64,000 nucleotides of DNA, taken from Miscanthus floridulus. Its lineage: Eukaryota > Streptophyta > Magnoliopsida > Poales > Poaceae. Positions 1 to 10,962 of the stretch are shown piece after piece. Location of the stretch: the NCBI RefSeq assembly GCF_019320115.1, contig NC_089587.1, forward strand, positions 88,988,939-89,052,938, written 5' to 3'. Below the pieces are notes generated by a model. The model made no database searches. It was not told the DNA's origin and saw only the letters and a list, made by a program, of their open reading frames with translations. Both the position numbers and the translations under genes were made by a program. How positions within the stretch are numbered: position 1 is the first letter of the stretch; every line of letters begins with the position of its first letter.

Positions 1-1038
1 ACAGGGCATCGCTCTCACTCTATGAAGCTCCAAGCCCACACCTGTCCGGTGTGCAGACCTCTCTACACACCAGGCCAGCAGCCCAGCACTCACCAGCACC
101 CTGCAGTGCCACCCGACTCCCTGTAGGCCACTGCCATGGCTGCCGCTCCCGTGTCTGTGCCCCGCATCAAGCTGGGCTCGCAGGGGCTGGAGGTCTCCGC
201 GCAGGGCCTTGGCTGCATTGGCATGTCCGCCTTCTACGGCCGCCAAAACCCGAGCCTGACATGATCAAGCTTATCCACCACGCCGTCGCCGCCGGGGTCA
301 CCTTCCTCGACACCTCTGACATCTACGGCCCGCACACCAACGAGGTCCTCCTGGGAGGTCCTCCTGGGAAAGGTCGGTCTCGGTCGGTCTCTCGGACCTT
401 TCGGATTCTGGACATCTTCGGCCTTTTTCCAGTTTGCACTGAAGATGTTCGATGTAAAGCTTCTGAATTCATTCTGAGCAGGCGCTTCAAGGTGGGGTGC
501 GGGAGAAGGTCGAGCTGGCCACCAAGTTCAGCATCGCCTTCGCCGATGAGAAATAGGAGATCCGCGGCGACCCAGCTTACGTGCGGGTAGCGTGCGAGGC
601 CAACCTCAAGCGGCTCGGCGTTGACTGCATCGACCTCTATTGCCAGCACCGCATCGACAAGAGGGTGCCCATCGAGGTCACGGTGAGTAGTCCTTGTGCA
701 CTTTGATTTCTTTATTTGGTAGCTATGGAGGCTTGATGTGGACATACAAATGGAGGCTGGCAAATGTGAGGGGAGTGTTCTTGCGTGGCAGTGAAAGTGT
801 GGGACTGATGGTGGTTGGTGGTATATATGATGCAAGGTTTTCTCTTTCTATATATCTCAACGACCACCCGGAATTTAACCCAGAAACAAAAGAAATCAAT
901 TTTTTTATCTAACGTGTCATGTATGAGAAGGGCGCATCTGGCAGGACCCCCACACTGTTAGCAGAGCTCAAACCCCAAGAACTAGTCGAGTACTAACTTC
1001 TAGGAGGTTTATGAGGCACCATTGCATATTGGCATATA

Positions 1039-1297
1039 CTCCCTCCATCCCAAATTGTAAGTCATTTCAAGAATCTTGGAGAGTCAAAGCATCTCAAGTT
1101 TGACCAAGTTTATATAATAAGATAATAACATTTATGATACCAACTAAGTACTAATAGATTCTTTGTTAATTATATTTTTATAGTACACCTATTTGATGTC
1201 ATAAATTTTTGTAATTTTTTTTATAATTTTGGTCAAACTTGAGAAGCTTTGACTCTCTAAGATTCTTGGAATGACTTACAATTTGGGATGGAGGGAG
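1039..1297. mobile_element. Stowaway-type MITE (Tc1/Mariner), copy 1
   Basis: The ends are long inverted repeats beginning CTCCCTCCATCCCAAATT and ending AATTTGGGATGGAGGGAG, flanked by a TA duplication at 1037-1038 and 1298-1299. The inverted arms include GAGAGTCAAAG and CTCAAGTTTGACC and their complements. Non-coding and AT-rich in the middle. It lies in the long intron of the aldo-keto reductase. A second copy is at 35172-35430. Confidence 0.9.
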
Positions 1298-1434
1298 TAC
1301 TATGCAAGGCAAGGCAACAATTGGATCAATCATATCCGAAGTTGTATCTGGAATTATGTGTCCCGGCAAGCACTAGTTAGTAGTTACTACCCTTTCTGGA
1401 TCATTCATGTTAGAGCAGCCCAACGCAAGAGGAT

Positions 1435-1670
1435 GGCTGGTGGTCTCAAGCCTAGCCCCACATATGCAGGCAGCTGGGGTTCAAATCACACTGATCGGTA
1501 GTCTCACAGGGTGTCAGAGCAGCCTGAAGAGGTGCCGAGAGCTTTATTGAATGAAAGGTTGAAGCACTCACCAGGTTATTAGCAGTCTTGCAGGGCGTTA
1601 GAGAAGCCTATAGAGGTGCCGAGTGCTCTATCTCACAAAAGGTTGAAGTGCTCACCAAGGTGCGTGCTGG
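1435..1670 (+). mobile_element. possible SINE-like insertion with internal imperfect repeat
   Basis: The stretch has a pol III box-A-like start (GGCTGGTGGTCTCAAG) and a box-B-like GGGGTTCAAATCAC about 40 bases later, as in tRNA-derived grass SINEs. It is followed by two diverged copies of a block of about 70 bases, near 1505 and 1592, both containing GAGGTGCCGAG and AAGGTTGAAG. I see no clear target duplication or poly-A tail, so this is a weak call. Confidence 0.25.
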
Positions 1671-2391
1671 GGCAAGAGCAAAAACACAACGATGTTTTTT
1701 TTTTCTGTTGGGAAAATCGGTAGCTTCATATCGGAGTACTTTCCTATCTACATGGCCTACTTCTGTTTGGGGGCTTGGGGCTAACACTACTATTAGCCTG
1801 TGTTGCTGCTGCCATTGTTGCCATTTCACATATGAAGTCCTGTTTGTGCTGTTTCTTCCAATTCATTCTTCACGTTTGTAAGAGATGAACCATTTCCTTT
1901 TGGACAATTGAGATTGTCTTCTTTTTGTGCTGCTAGATTGGTGAACTCAAGAAGCTAGTGGAAGAAGGAAAGATAAAGTACATTGGATTATCCGAAGCAT
2001 CTGCATCAACAATCCGAAGAGCTCATGCAATCCATCCTATCACCGCAGTACAACTTGAATGGTCATTATGGTCTAGAGATGTAGAAGAAGATATAATTCC
2101 CACTTGCAGGTACTTTCATGAACAGACACTAGAGTTTGCAGTCAATAAGTAGGAAGCTTTATTCTCTGAATTATCACCTTTCTGTGACAATTTCAGAGAA
2201 CTTGGAATTGGAATTATGGCTTACAGTCCACTTGGCAGAGGTTTCTTCTCTAGTGGAGCAAAACTAGTTGACTCACTATCTGAGCAGGACTCCCGCAAGG
2301 TGAACTCAAACTATTACCTATTGAACACTGATTGGCTTTGGTAGCATGATAATTTATTATTATCCTTCGGTTCAACTTCTTCATAAGAAGC

Positions 2392-2520
2392 TGAACTAGC
2401 TTAGTTGGTCAAGGGTGTGGATGTATACCCAGGTATAAGTCCTCGTCGAGGCGAATTTGGGTGCCTATTTTCTTCTTAATAAAATGCCACCTAGTTCCTC
2501 CTAGGTTGGTCTAGTTTATT
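2392..2520 (+). mobile_element. SINE-like element in intron between 2299 and 2615
   Basis: The sequence opens with a tRNA-like box A (TAGCTTAGTTGGTCAAGG), then a degenerate box-B region around AAGTCCTCGTCGAGG. It ends with a 3' tail (TTCTTCTTAATAAAATGCC and following) of a kind I recognise from grass SINE/LINE families. It is entirely intronic and would be removed on splicing. Confidence 0.5.
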
Positions 2521-2950
2521 TGATATATGGAATGGTCTCATTACATGCTCAAAGAAAAAGAATTAGAAATATGGTGTATTGCGCCTTTCTAAGGATGATT
2601 TCATACTTCTGCAGCGTATGCCTAGATTTCAACCAGAGAATCTTGTCAAGAATGCTCAGATATTCGAGCGTGTGAATGCAATGGCAGCACGAAAAGGATG
2701 CACGCCACCACAACTTGCATTGGCTTGGGTTCACCACCAAGGAAGCAATGTTTGCCCCATACTTGGCACAACAAAAATCAAGAACTTTAACCAGAATGTG
2801 GAGGCACTGTCTGTGAAGCTTACACCAGATGAGATGGCTGAACTTGAGTCTTATGCTGCGGCAGGTGAAGTCTTGGGTGACCGGTATGCTCAAGTGGCCA
2901 ACACTTGGAAGGACTCTGAGACCCCGCCATTATCTTCATGGAAATTTTAG

Positions 2951-3990
2951 TAGCCAATCTGGTATTTTCAACTGTGTCTTCCGTCCATTGCCGTATCTCC
3001 AAGTTGTCGGACTGCAGAAGATGCCAAGTTGCACTTTGCAAAAGCGTTCATACGGTATGCTTGCCTTATTTCGAGTTAGATTGTTTGGTACAGAGTTCAT
3101 ATTGCGTCCCTCATTTTGTATATCTATGCTTAAAGGTTAAAACCGCTGATGCGATGAATAACCATGTGCATTGTATCAAAAGACTTCAAGAGTATTTACC
3201 ATGAGTAGCAAAATGAATTTTGTAATGATAGAAATAAATGTGACCATAATATGTTGGGTACTTGAGTGATTTCTGGTTAATAGTTACTATACCACAACCC
3301 CAAATCTGTGACTTTGTTAGGGTCAGTAAAAGCCATACTGCCACACTACCAGTCAGTATAAACCTATCCTGACTACTCACATTAATCGATGTGAGTGGCA
3401 TTGATATAAACTTTTACCAGGATGATTTAAGTTGGATAAAAAAAGAAAACTAATTTGAATGTAATAATATACATTGTACCGAAAAAATGGTATCCATGTC
3501 AAGACATCATCACAACATTGATTCATTCATGTAGGTTCAGTTCTAGAATGTCACAATGAACATCTATCACACTCGATACTGATTTACACATATCCTTGAG
3601 TATAACTTATGTTGTCCATGGAAGCCAGTCAATCAAACTACTTAAAGTCCATAATTCACTATAATAACCAAGCTAGCTATACGTATTGTTTGGTTGCACT
3701 TCCATTATCATTTTGATCGGCTTGCTGCTGACAAGTCCCTATCTAGCAGCACCCAGAAGTTCCTAAAAAACAGTGAAAGAATGAGTAATCTGACTCAATT
3801 ATAAGTTGCAAGTTACAACTACTTTATGTTGAGACTGAAGACAGAATTTTAATATTTGCAGTATCGTGCAAAAATGTTGGACTGTTTATTTATAAATTTG
3901 AGAGGTAATTCTTGCAGAACTTTTAGAGCTTACTTTCACCTCTATAATGTTAATGGTTTAGCTAGAGCTCGGGTTTCTATCACCACTTAA
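2951..3990. other. aldo-keto reductase 3' flank, no recognised gene
   Basis: This AT-rich stretch holds the presumed 3' untranslated region (first few hundred bases after the stop) and then intergenic sequence. I see no coding similarity, RNA gene or clear repeat. Confidence 0.4.
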
Positions 3991-5090
3991 TCTTAGCCAC
4001 AGTTTGATTGGGCTGAAGTTTAGAAGAAAAAGGGCAAATTTTATGCTGATACCTCTACAAGTGCTCAACCTTCAGTTAGGCAGGCTCATGTTAAATCATC
4101 AGGTTTTGATCGTTTCTGTTTTCCTGAATCTTCAGTCTTTGATAGTTCGGGAAAGCATTCTGAACCTTAATCAGTTGCAAGTGAAGAACAAGGATCCTCA
4201 AACTCTTGATTCGAATTTGGATCTTTTTGACCGTTCTCGCTCAGCTTCCCCTCGAATTGGCTGTGCAGAGCCCATTTGTAATCGTTTTTTTTAAGATCTA
4301 GAACGTAGCTGGCATATATTAATAAGGAGAAGAGAGAATTACACTTGCCAGTAGCGCAAACAGTTCTCTAGATTTAGCGGGCCGTCAAGTTGGGCAAAAA
4401 GATCTAAATGAACTAATCACATTCTAGGGTACAAGGGGAGGTCACAACTTGACTTAGAAGAGCAACACAATTGATCTTCATCTTCTAAGTTGCCCTCTTT
4501 TTAGCTTTTATTGCAAAGAATCCTCAATAGATTGCTTCGATAAGCCAACCGTGGACTGTTGGGTTCCAACGTTGGGTGGCGCACGGATCGTCTATGGCTA
4601 GTGCTCTGTCAGCCCCTCTGTGACTCCAGCACCGGAACGACCAACAACTTTGCTCCAACAAGGTATTTAGCAAACCCAAAACTTAAACTGATGCCACAGT
4701 TGGTGTATGCTCCGCTTGCTATGTCCTCTGCAAAAGAGCCTACAACTGTTGATGAATCCCTTAGTGACAAAAAATATGTCTCAACAATGGAAAGTGAATA
4801 TCAAGCTTTGCTTTGGAACAAGACTCTTTGTACCTCCTCCAAAAAGCAAGAATGTTATAGGGTGCAAGTGGGTCTATAAAATGAGAAGGAAATCTGATGG
4901 CATGATTGATATATAGGCACGGCTTGTTGCAAAAGAGTATAAACAATGTTATGGCATCGATGAGGACACCTTTATTCTAGTAGTCAAGGCTACAACAATC
5001 CATCTCATATTATTAATTGCAATCTCAAAAGGTTGGTCCCTTCGTCAGATTGATATCCAGAATGCCTTTCTTCATGACCAATCTTGATTC
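3990..5090 (+). pseudogene. Ty1-copia polyprotein remnant (reverse transcriptase part)
   Basis: From about 4690 to 5085 the three forward frames together read as the N-terminal part of a copia reverse transcriptase. Recognisable pieces are a WNKTL..VPPPKSKNVIGC region, [30 protein letters not shown] and [16 protein letters not shown]. Stops and frameshifts separate the pieces, for example the stop at 4914-4916 just before ARLVAKEY. Upstream (3990-4690) is a low-complexity, serine-rich stretch that may be the linker before RT, but I cannot assign it. No LTRs, integrase core or RNase H are visible, so this is a relic. Confidence 0.65.
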
Positions 5091-5333
5091 AACTTGATTC
5101 AATCTTGCAATTTAATTGCAATCTTAATTCAACAAGTGGGTACATTATGGGAATGAAAACCACTTTGAATTGGATTGGATTTCTCTGTATCTAGGTATTG
5201 TGCAAATCAATGCTCAGTCTTCAAGTTGAAGTTGTGAAAGACTCCATTATGGAGGAGGCTCTTGGCTACCAAGTATACCAACTATGCATTGAATATTGTT
5301 GACAACAACTGGAGCCGCATTGAGAGATTAAAG

Positions 5334-5472
5334 AAGGACACTGAATGGGTCGGACAATTTGCTCCTATAGTTGATCATGTAATGCCTGTCTCAGTATTAC
5401 ATAAGGACACTGAACGGGTCGGACAATTTGCTCCTATAGTTGATTATGTAGTGCCTGTCTTGGTATGCTCAA
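5334..5472 (+). repeat. 69-bp in-frame tandem duplication
   Basis: Two adjacent copies with a period of 69 bases each contain GGTCGGACAATTTGCTCC followed by TATAGTTGAT. They differ at only a few positions. The length keeps a 90-codon reading frame (5262-5534) open, but I recognise no protein family in it. Confidence 0.8.
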
Positions 5473-5850
5473 TGGTGGCAAAGACATCACCATATATTTG
5501 TCAGCCAAGCAAGATTGGTGATGTTATTGACTAGGCAATGGACATGGTTTTAAATAGGCCGATATAGCTTTTCAAAGTGTCTACCGCTATGCTATTAGCA
5601 ATTCTTCCACTATTCCTGCTAATGACATTTTAGCTTTGCTAAACATCGCTATTTGGTTTTGCTGTGATAAATTTTTAGCACAACTAATCCTGACTGAGGT
5701 AGATATTCATTACTATAATCTATGTCTCTCTCTTCTTTTGGTTATTTACTAATAAATGATGTAACAAACCATTAAGTAATTATTGAACTTTTGAATACCA
5801 AGTGCTGATTACAATAGTATGTTGATCGATATGATGAATGTTAAGTAATG

Positions 5851-6114
5851 TGTTGGAACTGATGGTTCCAAATAAGAGAGAGAGGGATGAGAGAGCCCAA
5901 TGGTGGAGAGAGGACACTAGGGTTTTGAACAAGTGCAAATGAGTGGGAGTTGATGTCCCTTGCCCACATGCCCCTTGGACACTTATATTGGCAATGACTA
6001 TTTACATGTGGCCCCTTGGTGGGGTTAGATTTCACATGAAACTACTCTAGCTGCTAGTTGAGCCTCTTCTAGGGGGAGAGATTTGGTCCACAGACCTCAT
6101 GAGCTCCCCCAACA
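5851..6114 (-). repeat. LTR-like terminal repeat, minus orientation (pairs with 10459-10721)
   Basis: On the minus strand it runs TGTTGGGGGAGCTCATG to CATCAGTTCCAACA, with canonical TG/CA ends. It has a TATA-like AATATAAGTG and the shared block CACTTGTTCAAAACCCTAG. It resembles the plus-oriented repeat 10459-10721 at roughly 80 percent by eye, but inverted. Just inside it on the minus strand is a G-rich GCTTAGGGGCCAC, as a polypurine tract would be. The left flank TAATG is repeated after 10721. Confidence 0.65.
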
Positions 6115-6317
6115 GTGGCCCCTAAGCTATTAGGTTATGGCTAGTACAACACGACCTAATAGATGCTCATAATAGAAGAGGCGCAAATAGAGCTCGAACC
6201 CAAGTCACGAGGATCGCCCTTTGCAACCTACACGTGTGTGCCTCACTAAAACTCCATCCCAAAACCCTGTTGGAAAAAGGGCATGGCGAGAAAGAGTACG
6301 CACACAACTCTAGCATA

Positions 6318-8695
6318 CGTTGACACCTAAAGTGGCAAATGGGTAAACCGCAAGTGTACAATTGCCAATGTAGTCTTCACCAGGAGTATTCCAGGTATCG
6401 TGATTTCCATAGGGAACATGAAGTGAACTAACTAAGGATCAAGATCGTCCTATGATGATACAAAAGAGCCTATGAAACTTGGGTAAAGAGGATCTTTGTA
6501 GCAATGATATCTGGTAAAGATAGTAGTTATAAAGGGTTAGTCACCCACATGCTTACAAGAGGTGATAGGCGAACAATAGGGAGTGAAACCCTATCCGATG
6601 CGGCTATCTTGTTATGGGCCCTCTACCTTTTAAGAACTTGCCCACAACACGTGGTGGGGTACGAAGGCTAGACAGGGCTGTCACCACCTGCTACCTACCA
6701 CTATCTATTCGTACGACAAGCTGTCTACACAGGCAAGATATAGTCTAGACACCACGTCTACACTCACGATGGCAATGGGGAATTCCCCGTCGGGGGTCGG
6801 CTCCCCATCCCCGTCCCCGCGGGGGCAAAGTTCACCCATCCCCGTCCCCGTGAACATTGTCGGAGAGAATTCTTCCCCCATCCCCGTCCCGAGCGAGGAA
6901 TTTGTCCCTGCAGGTTCCCCGTCCCCGCTTCACCGCGTTAGATAGATGAGGGGAAAATGCATAAAAAATTCAAAACGTACATTAACTGTGCAAATATTTC
7001 TTGCATGTCCATTGCCAACAAATATTGCTAATTACTGTCTCACAAACCGCAAATAAAATACAAGGCATAAATACATGAAAACCCCAAATCCACGAATATC
7101 CATTGCTAAGCATCTTGCATCTGTCTTCTGCAACTCACTGACGAGACCTAGCGCTGGTTGCAGCCTGCAGGACGCAACAGGAGCTGTAGCGGTCGCTTCC
7201 AGCAAAGACATGCCGTCATCTCATCTCCACACTGAGCTTGAGCAGCTGGTTCCTGATCTGAAGCATACATCTTTACTTCTCGAGGGAGCATGGCATGGAC
7301 GCACACGCTGCGAACTCGCTGCAGGAGCGCGATTGCGAGGATATGCTACGGCGGGAGGAACGAGAGAGTGATGGACTGCAGAAGGGCAGCGGCGGCGCGG
7401 CTCGTAACTCAAAGCTAGGCGAGCGGCAGCGAGCGAGACCTAGGGTCTGGGGAGGTTGGACACTTAGGTTTCGTTGCTTTTATATGCAGGGTTTATGTGG
7501 GCTATGAATTATGATGGGCCACGATGGGCCGAGCGGACATAGTTGTGCAGAGCGCAGAGCTCTGCGATCTGCGAAGCGGGAATCAGAGATACGGGGATGG
7601 GGATGCACAATCGTACCCGACCCCATGAGACCCGACGGGGGGCATTTCTTCCCTGTTTAGTTCCCCGTAGGGATAAATTTGTTCCCATCCCCGTCCCTTA
7701 ATAGGGGAATTCCCCGCGGGGAATCGGGGATCGGGTCCCCATTGCCATCTTTAGTCTACACTACACTTACTACTCTAACCTTGGCCCACTAAGTTCCCTT
7801 AGCGAGGCTAGAGCACTCTACTAAAGTAATGCGGTGTACAAGTAAGATCAAGCTATATAACTACTAGCAGAGACGGAACATCAAATACTATAAAGAACTC
7901 GGATATGTTACTTACAAGAAGATAGCATCTGTCGAGGTACACCTTGGGAAAGACTCTCGATAGGCCTGGGGCTTTCTCCTGAAGACTTCCCTCACTCTCT
8001 CCCTAATTGCATAGCACTACAGCAGAGCTTCGCTAAAAGCTACTAGAGGGTGGTTTACTCTAATGTGTCATGAATGAGAGTGAGGGAGAGTGCCACGTCA
8101 GCGATCCGTGTGCTTCTCCACCTCCACCATTGGATCAAACCGACCTTGAACCGACTTCAATCAACGGTGAGGATTGAACCTCATGCATGGAGGTATGCAT
8201 AGAGGCGGTGGAAGAAAGTTGAGTTCGGTTAGCCACCAAATGGGGGTCGGCCGACCCCCTATGATAGATGGGGCCTCCCTCTTCCTTCTAGAAGCTTGGC
8301 CCACTTGTCATAGTATGTGGTTGATGCCTTGGAACTTGAGTTGTCACGTTGGTTGATTCACTTGTGGGCCCATGGATCCATGTGCTCACCTCTTTGGCCA
8401 ATGAGAGAAGAGAAGCTTAGGATCCAAGGGTGGAGATTGACTCTCGGTGTGTGTGGAAGGATCATGCAAAGCTTGAGAGGGGGCAGTGGGCCCATATGGT
8501 CGTCGCCCGATGCCAAGGTGGAGCCTCTAGCCACCCAAAGCTCATGTTTTGTGTACCTACAAGTAAATAATGACATGTACATGTGGAACCAGGTTATTTG
8601 TACCTAAGTCACTAAGTCCTTGCTTGTTAGCTCCCAGAAAGAGTGTTTTGTTGATGGTTTTGGTGATGTAAAACATGGTGAAATTACCGTCAACA
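6318..8695 (-). repeat. LTR of a large non-coding LTR retrotransposon (interrupted by hAT element)
   Basis: On the minus strand it begins TGTTGACGGTAATTTCACC, the same start as the solo LTR at 50606. A polypurine tract (minus strand TAAGTGTGGGGGTCT, about 8696-8712) precedes it. It contains the motif GGAGTATTCCAGGTATCG near 6385, also found in the LTRs at 43235-44407 and 50606-51958. The far end is degenerate (CGTTGACACC on the plus strand). A 990-bp hAT element sits inside. No protein is encoded. Confidence 0.65.
6764..7753. mobile_element. non-autonomous hAT element
   Basis: The ends are TCACGATGGCAATGGGG and the inverse of TAAAGATGGCAATGGGG. An exact 8-bp duplication GTCTACAC flanks them at 6756-6763 and 7754-7761, the length expected of hAT transposases. 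The subterminal regions are full of CCCCGTCCCCGC-type repeats in both orientations and could fold into a hairpin. Short frames inside (near 7075-7510) show no transposase similarity. Confidence 0.85.
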
Positions 8696-10458
8696 AGACC
8701 CCCACACTTAAGTCTTTGCTCGTCCTCGAGTAAAGGTTAAAGAAAATAGTAAACAATGATTATGACATCTTTAAGATATACAACAAACGTAAAGTTTTCT
8801 TCAAGACATCCTATACAGGTGGGATATGTGGCACTGTCTAACATATATCCTTCAAATGTTAAAAAATGGAACAGTTCTCAAAATAAAGTCATCTTCCCGT
8901 TCACATCTTAGTACTTAGAGTTTTTGATAAGTTTTTCAAAATAAAGCACATAGTTCAAGATGTGTATGATTCCTCAAATAGCACTCTCAGATCACTCAAA
9001 AGGTGTATGGTTCCTTACCAAGGCATAGCATGAATTTGCCTTCTTGTGTTTCATCCTACTTTTATCAGGCTTATGTGGACCTCATGTAGGGATTAACATG
9101 ATAGCATACTTGCATTGCATATATTGTAAAATCAAAACAAGGATCCAAGGAGAAAAATGTCATAAACCTAGATCAAGATGTGTGGAAAAATGAAGATAGA
9201 CTTTATTGTACTCCTTAGGCAAGCATGATCTCTCTTACTTATGATTAGTTGAGATATGGCTATCTCTCTCTCTGTCTCTTTTACATGAGATTTTCACTTT
9301 ATGCTCTCTTTTTTTGAATACTTTTGCATAGCCGTCTCTTTTGCAAGAATTTCAGAGAGAGATCACACTAAACTTGGAGTATTTATTTGGTGAAAAATGG
9401 AAAGCATGTTTTTGCGTACTTCCAATATAGAAGCAGCATGTGTATGTGATCTTGATCTTGGAACTATGATAGAATTCTCGACAAGGGTCACAAGGTTTGA
9501 CTAAATGCAAAAACATGTAGCATAGGAAGAAGGTTTCTAAACATTGTATGAACATATATGGCTTTGGTAGGAAATTTTCTTACTATTGAGGAGTAAGTGA
9601 TGCTATGGTTTTATGACATTTTCAAAAATAAACCTCTAAGCACTTTTGAGTAGAAAAGGTACGAATCATGAGCCAAGAACTATATCACATTTGTTTACAA
9701 CTTAGTCAATATGATGCTCCTATCAAGATATATTTCCCACAAGCATAAGCATATGCAAAGAGTTAGACCTTATGAAGCTTCTATCTTTCTAATGTCATAA
9801 ATAATGTCACTTTCTCAAACTTCATTTTTAGATGTGGATCTTCTTGTTTTTATTTTTATTTTTATTTTATTTTAAAAGGGAAATAAGCAAAAGTAATGGA
9901 AAATGCATCAAAAGTGGAAAGGAGCATGGCAAACCAGTCAAAAAGCATGTTGAAGAGGAGTGGATGCTGACTAGTGGGCAAAGGGGTCCATGGTGGGGTC
10001 GACCAACCCCATCTTGGAGCCTCTGCCACTTCGGTGCCTGCCAAGTGTGTTCTTACCTCCGAAGATGTATTCCTGCACTGATGCTTTTCGCTTGGGTGCT
10101 CGTGGGGCCATCGTCTGATGCCCAAAAGTAGCCATTGAGGCCCAATTTTGACGTGCTGAAGGAATCGATGAAGGCGATGTTGGTGAAGGTGCTGAAGATG
10201 TCAACAAAGCTCCTTGTGCTAAAGTTTTGGTGGAGGAAAGTTGTTAAAGTCGCTGAAGATATTGACGAAGATATGTTGTTATTGTTGATGTTAGAGATTT
10301 TGGGGAAGCCCCTGTACCTTTTGGCCCCGAAGGTTAGTCAATATACTCACCGAATATGATGTTGAGGCCCCTCGCATCAAAGTGTTGGCGTGGGTGAGTC
10401 ATTATAGTCGCTGAAGTGTTGGTGAAGCCCTTCTTGCTGAAGTGTTTGCCGGGGGCAA
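8696..10458 (-). mobile_element. internal region of non-coding LTR element, 3' part
   Basis: Starting at the polypurine tract, this region is colinear by eye with 44408 onward. Both share a stretch around TTTGCTCGTCC/TTTGCTAGTCC and GGCTTATGTGGA, and both contain TATATTGTAAA followed by a GGATCCAA block. The element therefore lies in the same orientation as the 43.2-kb copy. From about 10140 to 10458 the sequence changes to a repetitive G-rich stretch with GCTGAAG and TTGGTGAAG units ending in GGGGGCAA, next to the repeat at 10459. No coding domains are seen. Confidence 0.5.
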
Positions 10459-10721
10459 TGTTGGGGGAGACCATGTGGTATATGGGCCAAGTCTTCCCTA
10501 GAAGAGTCCCAACTAGTACCTAGATTAGTGTCATATGAAATCCAACCCCACCAAGGGGACACTTTTAAATAACCATTGCCTATATAAGTGCCCAAGGGCA
10601 TGAGGGCAAGGGACCCACCTCCCACTCATTTCCACTTGTTCAAAACCCTAGCGTGTATCCCCTCTCCACCGCCAAACTCTCTCCTCCCTCTCTCTCTTGT
10701 TCAAAATTGTCTATTCCAACA
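10459..10721 (+). repeat. LTR-like terminal repeat, plus orientation (pairs with 5851-6114)
   Basis: It runs from TGTTGGGGGAGACCATG to GTCTATTCCAACA. It contains CTATATAAGTG as a TATA box, then CACTTGTTCAAAACCCTAG. A G-rich stretch (GCCGGGGGCAA) lies directly upstream, as before a 3' LTR. The downstream flank TAATG equals the flank left of 5851. Confidence 0.65.
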
Positions 10722-10962
10722 TAATGGACTTGAAAACATATTCTCCTAGATATTCTACATGTATTTGAGTAGTTCTGTTCATAATTTTTTGTTTAGTTAA
10801 ATATTTCCATGCATAATTCCTTAAGAATTTTCATGTTTTTCTATAAAACTGCTAAATGAACATCTTCCGCTATAGCCCGCTATACCTTTTTATACCTTTT
10901 GAAGAAGGTCGCCGCTAAACATTATAGCCTAATATTTAAAGCATTAGCGGTGGACTAGCTTT

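Larger units (their letters stand above)
136..2950 (+). pseudogene. aldo-keto reductase (perakine reductase / auxin-induced PCNT115-like), disabled in exon 1
   Basis: Members of this family are cytosolic NADP(H)-dependent oxidoreductases. Exons inferred from GT-AG borders are 136-372, 482-682, 1937-2109, 2197-2299 and 2615-2950. The TIM-barrel order is visible: GLGCIGMS near the N-terminus, the [10 protein letters not shown] strand with catalytic Asp and Tyr, ATKF with the catalytic Lys, the CQHRID segment with the catalytic His, [18 protein letters not shown] and a conserved C-terminus ending SSWKF. Three lesions sit in the first two exons. One base is missing at about 238-246, giving a TGA at 262-264. 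A 13-bp tandem duplication lies at 342-354/355-367, and there is an in-frame TAG at 554-556. The deletion and the duplication together restore frame, but the stops remain. Exons 2-4 of the original gene look clean, so loss is recent or partly an assembly error. The ATG at 136 matches the usual family start. Confidence is high on family, moderate on pseudogene status. Confidence 0.85.
5545..10962. mobile_element. MITE-like repeat split by a later insertion
   Basis: The left part (about 5545-5850) begins near GGTTTTAAATAGGCCGATAT and the right part (10727 to about 10962) ends near CTAATATTTAAAGCATT. Together they resemble a grass repeat rich in GCTATAGC and CCGCTAA motifs with near-complementary ends. 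Between them lies a single block bounded by TAATG at 5846-5850 and again at 10722-10726. The superfamily is unclear (hAT-like is possible), and I could not define outer target duplications. Confidence 0.4.

Noticed and set aside
5262..5534. 90-codon gene
   Set aside because: Carries a 69-bp tandem duplication, no recognised family, next to a decayed copia element; kept only as a repeat.
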